Shown here piece after piece: positions 25,829 through 39,332 of a stretch of DNA of 64,000 nucleotides (positions within the stretch are counted from its first letter, which is position 1; each line of letters starts with the position of its first letter). The position numbers and the translations under genes are program-made. The stretch is from positions 20,199,842 to 20,263,841 of the forward strand of contig NC_135549.1 in the NCBI RefSeq assembly GCF_964340395.1, read 5' to 3'. Below the pieces are notes generated by a model that saw nothing but the letters and a program-made list of their open reading frames with translations, was not told the origin of the DNA and ran no database searches. Source of the DNA: Glandiceps talaboti (lineage: Eukaryota; Hemichordata; Enteropneusta; Spengelidae).

Positions 25829-28800
25829 ATGCTGAGGTTCGTAAAGCACTCCAGACGACTGCATTTTTTCCTCTAAAGGGCTTATAGCAGTTCTTTATCA
25901 AGTTGCGATGGTGATGTCACAGGAGAACCAGTCAAAAGTAAGTGTCAGATAGTGGTCAAGAAACTGTCAAATAATGAAATACATACCATCACCACCACCA
26001 CCACCACCACCACCACTACAGTCATTCAAAGTTGTATACTATGCTTTCATTTCACATAACGTACCCCGTTTGTGATCATGCTAGCCCATAGAACGGGCTC
26101 TCAGACACAGAAACTGGACGTGTTCACTGCACTGGTCCAGTTTGGACTGAGCACTTTCGTTGAACACCACAGCATACCATGCATATGACAAGGTCCCCCC
26201 TCCTCAGCCTAGAGACTTGGCTATCCGACCAGCCAGTATAACGAGAGAGAAGACCAATTCTCTGGACTATGATCATGCCAGTTGTCCCATATGTTGCAAG
26301 CACTCATAAATCTTGTTACATACAGAACATTATAAAATACACTTAGTATGGTGTTCAATACAGAAATGTTATCATATGCAGTTTACAATTATAACCCTGA
26401 CACAGACCTCGAGCAACATAACAACCCTATATACTTCCTGAACTTCCTGGGGAGCATACAGTCCATTGCATTACATAATTCACATTGGAATCTAGAGTTC
26501 TAGTCTGAGGTTCTGGAGCCGGGTTGCTCGAGGTGCTATTCGCCACAAATGGCTGTGATGAGGCACAAACCTGCACCCTGCACATTCCGAACTGCCACTC
26601 TAACAGTTTAATGATCATGACTCCACAAACCATATAACAAATTCAGCATACCAACTGCTTTGAGTTTCACATTTTCATTTTGACCTCGTTATAAATGTTA
26701 GTAATGTTTACGCATTCTTTATCCCATAACAGATTTGTATCGTGCCCCAGCTGTACGTGTTCCCACCATCAATAAGTTGCAGGATATAGCACAGAAGCAT
26801 AATATGGATATCACTAAAGAAGAACTTGAAGCATACAGAGGTTAGACTATTAGTTTATTATTTTATTGATTACAGTTTTCTATGTACAGGGTTTTAGAGA
26901 AATCCTGGTGGAAGTGATGAGAGTCTAGCTACTTACTACCCTCAACAATAGACAGTCCCTCATACCATGAATATGCTACAGAACTATTCGTTGATTTATC
27001 TATCATTCCAAATTCTTTTATCACACAGACTACATAGGAACAATGACCAGGGGCTATGATGTGATAGACAGTAAACAGGAACCAACACTTCCAGTGAAAT
27101 ACCCACGAACACCAGGATATAGACCCAGAGAAGAAGACAATCCGCTGAATGCATGGTAGGGTTGGATAGTTTTGGTAATGATTCGGCCTCTTACAGACAG
27201 TTAGTCAGTCAGTCAGTCAGTCAGTCTTATTAAGCTAAACTTGTAAATGTTTGATCAACCAATTTGATGGGCAAAGTTGTCATATCAAACCTCTTACATG
27301 TGATATTTACAACTCATGATTACACGCGTACACCCAATACTTTATTCTCTGCTGATATTTACCTCAGACAAATTCTCTATCTGTTAACATTTTATCACTG
27401 TAGGTATTGGCGTTGTGATATCAAGGGTGCAGAGACTGGTAAACTGCAAGGAAAGACTTTTGCCATCAAAGACAATATTGCAGTAGCAGGAGTTCCTATG
27501 ATGAATGGTAGCTATATACTAGAGGGATATGTACCAGAATATGATGCAACCATAGTTACCAGAATCCTGGATGCAGGTATTTCATTATATAACTACTGTG
27601 TTGATTTATGTGTGCCATAATATTCCATAGCGGATCTGTATGGTTGAAATGCTACAGAAGAAATAGCGTCTGTTATTTTTTCAGTCACGATTAAAGGACC
27701 AGTAGTGATACCTAAGGCACAAATACAGCCGCCATGTTGTTGACAGTATTATGTTCAAACAGTCTATGTGGAAATTGTCGAAATTTCCATAAATATTGGC
27801 ACACATCCAGCATGGATGCAACTTTCCAGTGTTATCCAAAAACACTATTGTAATTAAGGAACTGAATGATGTATGACAGTTCAATCGTTGTTTACGGACA
27901 CATTCGTCATTCATCATTAGCGGATGTTGCCTTGTAATAAAACGATATAATTGTTTTATATTCAAGTTACCACACACACACACAAGCCAAGTGTTTAAAC
28001 AAAATAAATATCACTTTTAAACCCTCGTAGTTCTACAACTTGCATCTACATTATCATTTCTGTAGTGTTCAAAATATGAGTCAACCCGCAATTAATTTGT
28101 GTAGATTATGCTTAAACAGTTTTATTCATTTAGCTTGAAGATACTTGTAACATAAGAAATTTGTCCTACACTTATTGACTTGTAGTAACCAGGCCCCCTA
28201 AGGTCACGATTATTTACCTAGTCTGAAAAAAAGAAAACAAACTATTTAATAGTGAATACAATCTAGTTATAGTCTATGCATACATCAAACAATTTCAAAT
28301 ATAACGGAACTACTCTACCTATGACTTGTTCTATAGACATACAGTTGAACTTGATTGAAAATTGAAAGTGACCGACATGTGGGTCATTTGATTTTGTTAA
28401 TACTAGGTGGACGCATTCTTGGCAAATCAGTTTGTGAAGATCTGTGTTTATCTGGAAATAGTTTCACATCAGTGAAAGGAGCAATCAGAAATCCACACAA
28501 GAGAGACCACAGTGCTGGTGGTTCCAGCTCAGGAAGTGGTGCACTGGTAAAAACTGAACTTTTTTATGCAGTATACGTAATGATACGTTATTATTTCAAG
28601 TCTTGCTGGATTCAATCATTGTGTGTATGCCTCTCATTAAGTTAGCACAAAATAAGGATATGTACCGTCATGTCACTGATTACAATATATCCTAATGCAA
28701 AATACGGCTGTTATAAATAGCAGTGTTCGTGACATGATGTCAGATTTTATGATATACAGTGCTTCATTAATAAACTTTCTATTCTCAGGATCTGTATGTG

Positions 28801-29875
28801 TGCCATTAGTGTGGTCATCAAATTAAAAATAGCGCCAATGGTGTTGTAGCACGACTGTATTTGGCTGCTGCTATGGACATGGTCTTGTTGCTAGGGATAT
28901 TTGCATATATTTTTGGAATCTTTCGTCACATACCTACCCATCCCAGTTGTTATCTTTGTAATATGCATCGTCATTTTACTGTTGCTAAGGGCGTGTCCAT
29001 GGTTGCTAGCTAGGGCTAATTGTGTCGAAATGTTTTCAACAACTGCAGAATAATACCTCAAGAAACATCCTTACCAAGTTTCAACCTATTCACCATCAAG
29101 ATAAGTTTTTGACCAAAATTGACATTTGAACTGATAATTTGCATATTGCTGATGGGATCATCACATTCATCTACAAATCCCTAGATGCAACCCCATTAAA
29201 TTTTAGCCCAATCTGCTCAGTAGTTTTGGAACTATATATTTTTGATAAAAAGACACACTTTTAGACCTAATTTGCATATCATGGATATGATCATCGTGTC
29301 ATGAACAATTCTTAGTAAAATAAACACCCCTAAGAACGCTCCCACCAAATTTCAGCCTAATCTGCTCAGTAGTTGTGGAATTATTTTATAGATTTTTGAC
29401 TAAAATGACACATGTTAGCCCTAATTTGCATATCGCTGATGGGATCATTATGTCATGAACAATTCTTAATCTAAACTCCACTAAGAACGGTCCCATCATA
29501 TTTCAACCCAATCTGCTCAATAGTTTTGGAGTTGTAGATTTTCGACCAAAAAAGACACATTTTATACCTAATTGTCATATCACTGATGGGATCATCATGT
29601 CATGAACAATTCTAAATCTAAACAACCTCTAAGAACGTCGTTCCAACCAAATTTCAGATCGATCTGCTGAGTAATTTTGGAGGGTTTTTTAACCAGAAAT
29701 CACACCTTTGACCCAAATCACGCACTGGTGGTAAGATCATTTTGATTTGAACAATTTCCCAACGAGACACCCGAGGTAATATACCCCCAAATATCATGAA
29801 AATCGGTAGTCCAGTGGTTTTTGACTTTAAGTTGTTCACACACAAACACCCTCACACATACATACACACATATCC

Positions 29876-29916
<41 letters not shown>

Positions 29917-32900
29917 TATTACCATGCCTATAGCACTACTGAACCTTATCAGTTCAATTGTGCTAAAAGCCTTAGTTTTGTTTGTAGCTAAATTCGTTAT
30001 ATTTCTGTGGGGTGTTTCTGAACACTTTTTTTAAAAGCATATCCATGATATCTCTTTTGATAGGTTACCTCTGGAGAAGTGGACATGGCAATCGGTGGAG
30101 ACCAAGCCGGCTCAATTCGAATGCCGTCTTGTTGGAGTGGTAATGTTGGTCTGAAACCCACCTACGGGTTGGTACCATACACTGGAATAATGCCCATTGA
30201 ATATACCATTGACCATACAGGACCAATGACAACGAATGTATATGACTGTGCATTACTACTTGAGGTGAGTTCCCTACTTATTCATCACTCCAGTGCCATT
30301 TTGTTTATTTTTCCCATTCATACCATTACATTACCAACTATGACCTGAATTTACACTTACTGTGAAATATGGAGTCCTGGTGGTCCTGGTTGTCATTATG
30401 ATCGACTGGATAGAGGCTTGGAATCTTCAGGTTGCAAGTTCAAACCATATGGCTAAAGTCCTTGGGTAACATTTGAACCACAAGTGTGCTCCGATCAACC
30501 CAGTGATGTAATTGGGGCCTTGTACAATAGAAAAGTGCAATGGAATGTATGCTTCCAGGTCCCGAAGTATAAAATGAAGGTGTGTTGCTATAGGACCATG
30601 CGAAGGGTAATAATTGTAAAACAGTGTGGGCACAGTAGCACACAACGGTAAAGTAATACAACATGTAACTTACTTCATCTACATGCCACACTCATTTATA
30701 GTACCCATATCGAATGTAAAAGTATATTCTTTTAATTGCTTTGATGGAAACCTATGGTCTTTCTAAATGTAGTCTATTTGTAAATAGTCTTTTCGGCTAG
30801 CAAACAGCAGACTGATAGCAGTGAATTACAGTGCCACAAGTATAATTACATTTTCATTGAGCTTGCAATGAGATCTAGACAATGTGTTAGGACATTCATA
30901 TAATTTGACACTCTAGTCATTGACTATTTACCTGCTTTGCTTTGCTAACATTGTTTATTAATTACATTGACAGATACACCACATACTGGCTGATGATTAG
31001 AACAATTGAAACAGAATACTTCTACACTTGATAAGGATGCTATAAGTAATTGTGGTAAATTATGCAAACGTTTTACTTGAGTGTTATGAGTTGTAATATA
31101 AGAACTAACATTAACGTTAACATGGTAGACCAAAATTTAAGTTCAAGATTCCATATGTAAGTAGTGCTTCGATAATTTAAATTTGAATGTAACAGCTACC
31201 TACTGTAAGAGGTGAACTTGCATCAGTAATATTGCCACTTTACTACAGATAGTAAGATAATAGTACTTAATATGTGCAAGTAGCTATGGTTTGGTAAAAT
31301 GATGTTAATATTCTTTAAAATAAGTTAAACTGACGTATTGACCAAATTACAATAAGCACCTGCTGTAAGTTGTCCCGAGATAATGTTTTTTTTTTTTTAA
31401 ATCTCATTGTAGGTTATCGCAGGTTATGATGATGGTCTTGATCAAAGGCAGCCAGTAAATCTCACAGTGCCGGAATACACAACACAGGTACAATTCATCA
31501 ATTTTGCAAATCTTCGTGTCTGTTCATTGCTAGCTAATTAGTACATCTCAGGCCACTATCGAAACCAGATTTGCAATGCAGTGATTTCCATGATTGTATT
31601 CTTTGATTGCCTCTGTTTGAAGTTGGAATTAGCACTGGAGTATATCATACATGGGTGAAAATAGACTTGACCAATTGTCACAGGACTACGATATCAGCTC
31701 GAGATATGATGTCATATACTGTCAAGGTTCAGTCAAACTGCGTCGCTTCAAATGTAAACATTGTCTTCTGCCGAAATGTCATATTTGTCTGATTTCGAAG
31801 ATGCTGATGATTTGAATAACATTTAATCGTTGACATTTTAATCCGGCGATTCACACGTCTAAAAGCATTAGGCATTTCATATCTCTTCTCTAGTAGTCTG
31901 AGTTAATATCCATGCAGACAAAAGAACACTTTTGAAATGATGAAAAAAAAACGAAAAAAAAAACAAGTTCTCATTCTATTTTAATTTTATAGCTATCAAC
32001 CAAGTTACCAGGTATAAAGGTTGGTGTGCTTAAAGAAGGATTTGGCCATGATGTTTCTGAGGATGATGTAGACACAATGGTAAAAGAAGAAGCTTTCCAA
32101 CTTAGCAAAGTGGGGGCAAAGGTCGAGGAAGTTTCTATTCCAGTACATCGTGATGGTAGGGTTCTTACTAGTAAAATTGGAAGGAATCTCGTAATTTATA
32201 GTAACATGGAAATGGCAAGGAATTTATAATGTTATAACTTTTCTCACCGTGAGATGTTGAGAGGACAAGAAACACGAAGTGCTACAAGTGTTAAAGGTGT
32301 ACACCTGTATAGTGTTCGGTTCCTACCTGAATGGCGAAAATGTAAAATATTGGATGGCAGGGAGGTGTTACTTATATATAACTTGGTTGATAGCTATAAC
32401 ATACAAATGTATAAATTGTTCAGAAATTTGATCATGACTGTCCATCTCTACTTTGTTTTACTAATCTATTGTTTTACATTCTAATTCTAATTTATTTTAG
32501 CTGGTAACCTATTTTTTGGCATTGTGATTGATGGGGCATTTAATCTGTTGTTGAGTGGAGATGGTGGTAGGTACATTATTAATTAAACACGTGTTCTATC
32601 CACTGTTGCATTTGTGACTATCAGTGAAACTTGCATAATTATGATATACCAAATTTTATCATATATGTACCCATGTATGAAGCAATATTGGGGCTGTAGT
32701 GGCCGAGTAGTTAAACAACTTGACTCTTACCTTTGTAGACGGGGTTCATTTTTTTTTTAAAGTAGCAATATGTGTATTTGTAGCGACACGAGGATGTCAT
32801 ATGAGAGGGTGGCACCAAAAAAAACTGGAGAGGCAGAGAGAGAAGGGGGGGGGTACTAGTAGTAAGTGTAGAATGGGGCGTATAAAAGGACAGAGAGGAG

Positions 32901-33255
32901 TAAGAGTGGGGGAACGAAATGCAAAAATTGGCATCACATGCATTTTAAACATCTAAAATGTTACAACAATTATCAACACTATACATGTTGCTATTGTTTC
33001 ACATAAAAGTCTCCATGGTTAAGTATTTACTAACAGCTAATCATAGACTTGGTGGAGGGTCTATGAGCTAATTTACGTTACAGTTAGTGATTTGAAATTC
33101 ATTCTCTTCCGTCTAATAGGAGCTGGAACACAAAACACAGGTTTTTACTCTTCAAGTCTTGCAGGTGCATTACATAAAGGGTTCCGTACCAGAAGTAATG
33201 ACATGGCCCATGGTATAAAAGTAAGGAATGGTTTAAAACTAGTAACTTAGCTGAA

Positions 33256-33298
<43 letters not shown>

Positions 33299-35312
33299 AT
33301 GAATAAATAATTAGTTGGAAAATTAATATTTAGAATTATTGCCTAGTATCTAATGCTCTTCTCACTGAATTAGCTGTAGATACTTGCATAACCTCCAACA
33401 TCCAATATCTGTGTAATTGTTCATTATTTAAAGTAAGACTGTAGAGACTTATGTCAGTTACATGCATCTATACTGCCCATCATGAAGCATCTATCAAAAT
33501 GTTACCAAATCCACCAAACATTGTTAAGCCATATACGTTAAGCATACGTCTCTAATTTAAAGACTTGCATCGCATCTCTGAAAAAAGAACGTAATTTATC
33601 ACCAAACCAGAAATGCTAGAGAGTTTCAATTGGGCGGCATGATGTGTTTTTTACACCTCACGGATGTTTGTTTTTGTTACGAATTACACAAACAATATGC
33701 AGACATTGATAGCACGCGCACATACATGAAATGTTACAGTTTATCTCAGTGTCATGTACAGTTTTGTGTTTGAATCCACGGCGTTGTTGATTCATTTATA
33801 TATCCTTGCTTGCTACCAATGTCCGTATTTTATGTATACACAAAACCTGTGACGTGAGACGTAAATATCATCGAGCCGCCCGCCATCAAAACACTGTGTA
33901 TAGTTACTCTCAGACCAATACTTTTATATATCTTCATATTCATCAGTCCCTGGCCATTTTAATTCTTTCTTCTACTCTTTCGTAACAGATGTTTCTATTA
34001 TTTGGTGCGTACATGAAACAAGAGTATGGCGGTCGTTTCTACGCCAAAAGTCAGAACATAAGAAGAGAATTCACCAAGGCATATGACAAAGTATTTGAGG
34101 AGTATGATGTCTTGGTGATGCCGACACTTCCATACAAAGCCCCCAAACTACCAACACAAAGTGTTACCATTCCAGGTGTGTTATCCCTATTGTCTGACCT
34201 GTTGTACTGAAATGTAAAATATAAGTTAAACTGATAAGATCTGATAACATGTTCAAAAGACTAATACTAGGCTAGTAGCGTACCGCTTAGGTACATGTCT
34301 TGGAATCAATATTATAATGGAAGCAGAAAAATGTGGCTCCTGAACTTTGAATAAAGACGGTGTTGCATTTTGTGGATTGAAGACCATGTCTGACTCAATT
34401 ATTATACTTTAGTGCCGCTAATATTATCAAAAATAACATGGAGCCCGAATTTGTCGAACTAGTCCAGTGATGTTGCCAGGGAACTCATCTCCAATGTCTG
34501 TGCTCAGTGAACATAACAATTTTCGTCAATAGAAATAATGATGTGTCAAGTGAAAAAGACCCTAAGACTTTCCATAATGTGTATTAGTTCAACACTATGA
34601 CAATACACACAATAACAACCTAAACTATTTCCCAAAAGATCAAAGCCTATTAGCTGTTCAAAAACAAAATTAAAAGTGTTTTCAGAAATATGTTAAAGCT
34701 GTTCAAGCCGTAACTAGAGCATAGTTTTTTTTCAATCAGACAGTCAATCAACTATATATCCCCTGAAGCCCTACAGGTAAATAGCCATTGTGCATGTTAA
34801 TTAGAGGGCGCCTGTATCTCTAAATAGTACATCAATCCATTGAAATTGTGGGCGCTGATTGTGGGGTGTGGACCAATTCGATTGGATGTGTTGTACCATT
34901 ATGTGTACAATCATATACGTTTACTCACAGCTATTTCAATACTGCTCATTACTGGATTATATCATGAGTAAATCATTATATATCTAACAAACCAGTTTCA
35001 AACACAGTTCCAATTGCATGCGGCAGCTAGTGTAGCTTTAATATGAACAATGCCATCATTGTCAAACTGTATCTGACTAAACTATCGTGATCGTTGTCTT
35101 TACTTACAGATACCTTTCAGCAGACAAATTCAATGTTTGGTAACACGTGCGCGTTTAATCTAACTGGTCATCCAGCTCTCACTATAAATGCTGGTTTCTC
35201 TGATGGTCTACCAGTTGGTATGATGATAGTGGGAAGGAAATTTGATGATAGCACTGTCCTGAAGGTGGCCTATGCTTATGAGAAGTTAAAAGATGATACG
35301 AAGAGTTCATAA
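25829..35312 (+). CDS. Amidase-signature hydrolase, copy 2 (12 exons; stop at codon 16)
   Basis: Exons: 25829-25937, 26733-26840, 27029-27155, 27404-27576, 28407-28546, 30064-30264, 31413-31487, 31993-32155, 32501-32566, 33120-33220, 33989-34175, 35110-35312. Every exon has the same length and phase as copy 1, and all borders are GT-AG. Lys137, Ser212 and Ser236 (in GGDQAGSIR) are kept. Exon 1 matches copy 1 without indels but has TAA at 25874-25876 (codon 16), cutting the targeting-like leader. Exons 2-12 are fully open. Either translation starts elsewhere (Met61 in exon 2 keeps the whole catalytic region; an unseen first exon is possible) or the gene is a very young pseudogene. I favour a working gene with an altered N-terminus because eleven exons remain intact. 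Confidence 0.78.
26440..26635 (-). mobile_element. tRNA-derived SINE relic in amidase-2 intron 1
   Basis: The minus strand shows TTAGAGTGGCAGTTCGG and a B-box-like GGTGCAGGTTTGTGCC. It is related to the relic at 10880-11010 and lies at the matching place in the paralogous intron. Confidence 0.55.
28850..29840. repeat. Dispersed unit followed by ~150-bp tandem array
   Basis: At 28860-29010 lie inverted relatives of the 113-bp family (GGTCTTGTTGCTAGG). From about 29050 to 29830 a ~150-bp unit repeats about five times. Phase marker CTGCTCAG recurs at 29213 and 29362, with variants at 29513 and 29664. Each unit holds TAATTTGCATATC and ATGTCATGAACAATTCTTA. The whole stretch is in intron 5 of amidase copy 2. 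Confidence 0.85.
29871..29914. repeat. (CAGA)n microsatellite
   Basis: About ten CAGA units directly after the 150-bp array and a CACACA-rich linker. They are followed by a CCTATAGCACTACTGAACC tail that probably belongs to the same repeat. Confidence 0.9.
30395..30560 (+). mobile_element. tRNA-derived SINE relic
   Basis: A-box-like GACTGGATAGAGGCTTG and B-box-like GCAAGTTCAAACC at tRNA spacing are followed by the body motif GGCTAAAGTCCTTGGGTAA, shared with 20820-20960. It lies in intron 6 of amidase copy 2. Confidence 0.6.
30688..31055. mobile_element. MITE-like element, family C copy 1
   Basis: Inverted ends of about 50 bp (left 30688-30740, right 31001-31055) share TTTATAG, ATATCnAATGTAnAAGTAT and CAATTG blocks. 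A second, shorter member is at 55650-55802 in a HUWE1 intron. There is no coding content. Confidence 0.7.
32695..32745 (+). mobile_element. tRNA-like SINE head fragment
   Basis: GTAGTGGCCGAGTAGTTAAA resembles the A-box half of a Leu/Ser-type tRNA and GGGGTTCATT a damaged B box. No full cloverleaf forms, so this is a SINE fragment and not a tRNA gene. It is in intron 9 of amidase copy 2. Confidence 0.5.
33253..33312. repeat. (AAAT)n microsatellite
   Basis: About 14 AAAT units in intron 10 of amidase copy 2. Confidence 0.93.
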
Positions 35313-35794
35313 AGAGATGACGCATATTATTTATACAGTAGTGGAACATGGTGTCGCTCAGTTTCATCCCATATCAACCATGTATTGCCTTTCCAAGGAG
35401 AACTTTAAAAAACCCAGATTTTTAGTGTTCCTTGGTATAGTAACATCTTGTCAGTGTAATATTTTTTCTAGTCCATTTTATTAGTTTCGTAATCAGGTGC
35501 TTTGGGTGGGGTGCTTTGTTTGGGTGTTTGTTTGTTTATAGAACAATGCTGTGTTCTTAAATATTACTCTGTATAAGAAAGATGAATGCATATATAAAAT
35601 GTAATTTACAAAATACGTAGTACTCATGTTAATAGTACATCCAATGAACTGACGTCCATGGTGTTGGTGGAGACGAAAGTCTGAATGTCCCTACGGGGGG
35701 AGTTAAAGGTTACATGAAAGACCATTCTTGTAATTGTCGGCCAAATAGCCTGAAACTCCGAGTTACAACCAAGAAAGAGTTCCAGAACCACCAA

Positions 35795-35922
<128 letters not shown>

Positions 35923-37529
35923 TAAGCAGTGATTGGCTAATCAAATATGAATATGCATGAGGGGTGATTCGTTAAAGTTTTACCCAGGCAGGTGTAACCA
36001 TAGACAATAGAGAGCCATTTTGTATTATTCCAAGTCTTATGAAATTTCTCCGCAATATGCAAATAATATCACGAATATATTAATGAGGGTATGTATATAA
36101 CCAGGTGAAGGGAAGAGGTCTGTGACATCCCTTCTTCACGACACTGACGTTCAAATGTTCAGATGATTAAGCAGACTCCAAAGTATATAATTGGTGATGA
36201 GGGAAGGCAGGGGAGGTAACACAAACCGGGAAATAAGATCTGAAGCCCATCCACCCACCCACCCATAAATGAAGAATCATTCCGCTAGGGATTACCATCT
36301 CGTGTCCACTCCTTAATACAATAGGTAATAACCTTGACCGGAGTGATAAGGCTTTAAATACTATCCTTTTGCACATGATCTTTGGCCAACTGTAACCTTT
36401 GACCTTATTTGATTATTGTAAAGTGGGTTGGCTGATAGAGATTATCCTACCGAATAAAGGGATTTTTTCTGGGTGAGAAAAGTCTTTGCTGTTGTATTTT
36501 TCTGTGATATTGTTGGACATTAAAATTGCCATGTGACATGGCCAATTGTTGCCACAAAATGTAGTCTCACGTGTATTTGTAAATTCTTCTGGGTGGTATA
36601 TACTGTTCAGGATACGTGAGTTAGCCATAAATATATAATATTCACATGACAGGTATTTTTTTTAATTCTGACTCAATGTGGACTACTTGACGGTCTTGCA
36701 TCTACTTTATTAGTTCCCGGTTAGCACTATCATAATTATAATTGTCGACTACCCAGGGTAAATATATTCCAAAAGGCGTTTAATAGCATCTTGACAGAGA
36801 AAGGTAGGGGAAAAGCTTGAGAAGGGAATGTGTGCATCTCTTATGGAGGTCCTAGGGGGTCTCCCCCTAGAAGCCCTGGAAGATTTTAACCCTGAAAAGT
36901 CAATTTTGAGACAATTCAGACATTTTCAGAAAATAATTTCCAAGCTTTACAAGACAGCACTAACTTGTAAAAAGCAACTACATAGGGTTGAAATATTTAA
37001 AAAAAAAGTTTGATACCATTATGACAGTAAAAAGGTTGTTGGTGCATCTGATTTTTGGTTGAATGCACGAGTGACCTCTGGGGGTTAGGGAGTCCTTGCT
37101 TGGGGTTTCCCCCTGGCAGATCTGCAGTTTTTTGCTTCTATTAAGGCAATGTTTAGGTTATTCATAGCCCCGGTTAATAGCCTTTGAGGTAATATTTCCA
37201 AGTTTCGAAAAGTTAACGTAAATGAAAGTTTTAAATGAGTTTCCCATGTCACATAAAAATTGGCCCGTAACATTGGTATAGGGGCATTAATATTGTATGT
37301 ATAGTAAAGTCATCGGTATATATTAGAAAACTTTAGGTTGTCATACCTAGTGTATAATAGAAACTGGAATCTGGTGAGATGTGGTGATTTGTAGTGTTAA
37401 TAACATGTAGTATCCAAAATAGAAAGTGTATTAATCCCTTCTGACAAGTTCATACTGACGAGTAGAACAATTTAGATTAACTTCTTTTATAAACTGTCTA
37501 TGAAGATTACCATTACGAAACCTTCAAGT

Positions 37530-37612
37530 TCACTTTTGCCCCAAAGTGCAATATAAGTGAAGCATTGATTGTGAAACAGCCAAGCATTTACATGACATGT
37601 TCTGTAACTAGT
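37530..37612. repeat. Dispersed repeat, copy 2 of 2
   Basis: Nearly identical to 8753-8840 over about 80 bp (TGAAGCATTGATTGTGAAA, AAGCATTTACATGACATG). Confidence 0.75.
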
Positions 37613-37688
37613 ACAAAGTATTGCAATCTCAGGTATTTGTATTAAACATTCATATATCGTCTCACCCACTGCACTGAAACGGCCCAGA

Positions 37689-37942
37689 AATCACAGTCAC
37701 TTGTGAGCTATAAAATATTCTATTCAAGGATGCAAAATAATGGTTTTGGGTATTATTTATGAATATTCAACAAATACCGTCTCCGTCGGAAAAGACTACT
37801 ATTTTTCGATACAGACACCGGTGACGATGTTTTTAAAAATAATATTCATAAATACCTAATAAAGTCATTAGTTTATATTATGACTATCCCTGAATAGCAT
37901 ATCAGCTCCTTGACTGAAGTATCAGCTTACAAGTGACTGTAA
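37689..37942. mobile_element. MITE-like element with ~20-bp inverted ends
   Basis: Ends AATCACAGTCACTTGTGAGC and GCTTACAAGTGACTGTAAT are inverted repeats with few mismatches. Inside, GGTATTATTTATGAATATT near 37757 pairs with AATATTCATAAATACCT near 37842. It is about 254 bp and has no coding content. Confidence 0.75.
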
Positions 37943-38272
37943 TGTGCCAAAAGGTACTGAATACAGATCTTTTGGCCGTTGGGGGCGCGGTAATGTGATC
38001 GTCGGAGATGCTTGCATGAGAGACGTCACTTTTGAAAGCGCATTTTACGTTTTTACACGATTACACGACAGGATTGTAAATATTAAGTATTGAATATGAC
38101 ACATTTCAATAGTCGCATTCTTAGGACAGTTGATCGTATGGGGGGGGTTTCCTCTACATTTTATTATACGTACAATAATTACGTCATCGAATCGTTGACA
38201 TCGTTTATATTATACAAGGTTTGAGGGTTTGAGTTCAGTCAATTGCAAGCGATGGTTAAGTATGTTTCATGA

Positions 38273-38524
38273 ACAGGGAACTTGCAATCCAGACTGAGCA
38301 TGCTCAGACGCAATGGACTATGGGACTATATGTGGTTATTGTAATACCTAATTTGGAGCTACTGATAAAATTAACCTCCCACAATGGTTAGGGTAACTAT
38401 GAATTGATCATTTGTGGTTGCCAAACAATGTATCAACATAGCTTACAATACTAATTGATTAGTATTTATTATTACATTTCCCATGATGCAACATTCAACA
38501 TGGCGGGTTTGCAAGTTCCCTATT
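38273..38524. mobile_element. TA-type MITE, family B copy 1
   Basis: About 250 bp with inverted ends CAGGGAACTTGCAA and TTGCAAGTTCCCTATT. The body (TGAGCATGCTCAGACGCAA, ACCTAATTTGGAGCTACTGA, CCCATGATGCAACATTCAA) is shared with 41237-41490. It lies just upstream of the orphan amidase exon. Confidence 0.85.
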
Positions 38525-38585
38525 GGGACATTATACTACGAAAATCTTTCAAAAAATTTGCAGCAAAAATTACCTCCCCCAAAAC

Positions 38586-38588
38586 AAT

Positions 38589-38623
<35 letters not shown>

Positions 38624-38625
38624 AA
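38586..38625. repeat. (CAA)n microsatellite
   Basis: About 12 CAA/ACA triplets, 70 bp upstream of the orphan amidase exon. Confidence 0.9.
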
Positions 38626-38694
38626 TACCTAAAAACACAATACAAGTTCAGCTTGTACCCCTTTAATGACCAATAACTGTCTTTTACTCTTCAG

Positions 38695-38927
38695 AAATAT
38701 ACAAGCATGCATTGTCAATGATTGCTAACACGGCATCATTCAATCTAACTGGTCATCCAGCTCTCACTATAAATACCGGTTTCTCTGATGGTCTACCAGT
38801 TGGTATGATGATAGTGGGAAGAAAATTTGATGACAGCACTGTCCTGAAGGTGGCCTATGCTTACGAGAAGTTAAGAGGCGATACGAAGATCTCGAATGAA
38901 ATGAACGGAGTAGTAATATTCAAATAG
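38695..38927 (+). CDS. Orphan last exon of amidase (alternative 3' exon or gene relic)
   Basis: A CTTTTACTCTTCAG acceptor precedes an open frame whose splice phase (1) matches amidase exon 11. It encodes the amidase C-terminus, including [20 protein letters not shown] and [20 protein letters not shown]. It then runs past the usual stop into a new tail (KISNEMNGVVIFK) before TAG at 38925-38927. The first half is closer to copy 1 (ALSMIANT) and the second half to copy 2 (KFDDST). No other exons of a third copy are seen nearby. It could be spliced to exon 11 of copy 2 (ending at 34175) in place of exon 12, or be a fragment of a lost third gene. Confidence 0.7.
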
Positions 38928-39332
38928 TCTTCACTCAAATATGATGAATATGTTAACCCTGAATAGAACAAGTGTTACTCATTTAATACATTCAACGAAA
39001 TTATTTTATCATATCATCATATGATGAGACTTTACATATCACCTAGTATTCAGTTACTATGTCCAATGAACACCTTACACTAAGTACTACCAATCAGATT
39101 TTATCAATGATGTGATATTTTACACCTGGTATTATATTCAGGATGATCTATAGTACACCCAATCAAATTATTTTAGCACTAGTGATATGCATCGCACCTG
39201 GTATTCACTAAGTACATCCAATGTAACGATTTCATCAATGATGTAATGTTTTACATAATACCTAGCCTTGTATTATATTTCGTAAATTCAGCCTTAATGA
39301 CGTCACTTTCTCTACGATATCATGATTTTTAA

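Noticed and set aside
30420-30470. tRNA gene on the + strand
   Set aside because: A- and B-box-like strings are present but no acceptor stem or full cloverleaf forms. A related body occurs at 20820-20960, so it is a SINE relic. The same holds for 32695-32745.
25829-35312. Calling amidase copy 2 a plain pseudogene
   Set aside because: Only one lesion is seen, in the variable leader. All other exons, phases and splice sites and the triad are intact, so I kept it as a coding gene with the problem stated.
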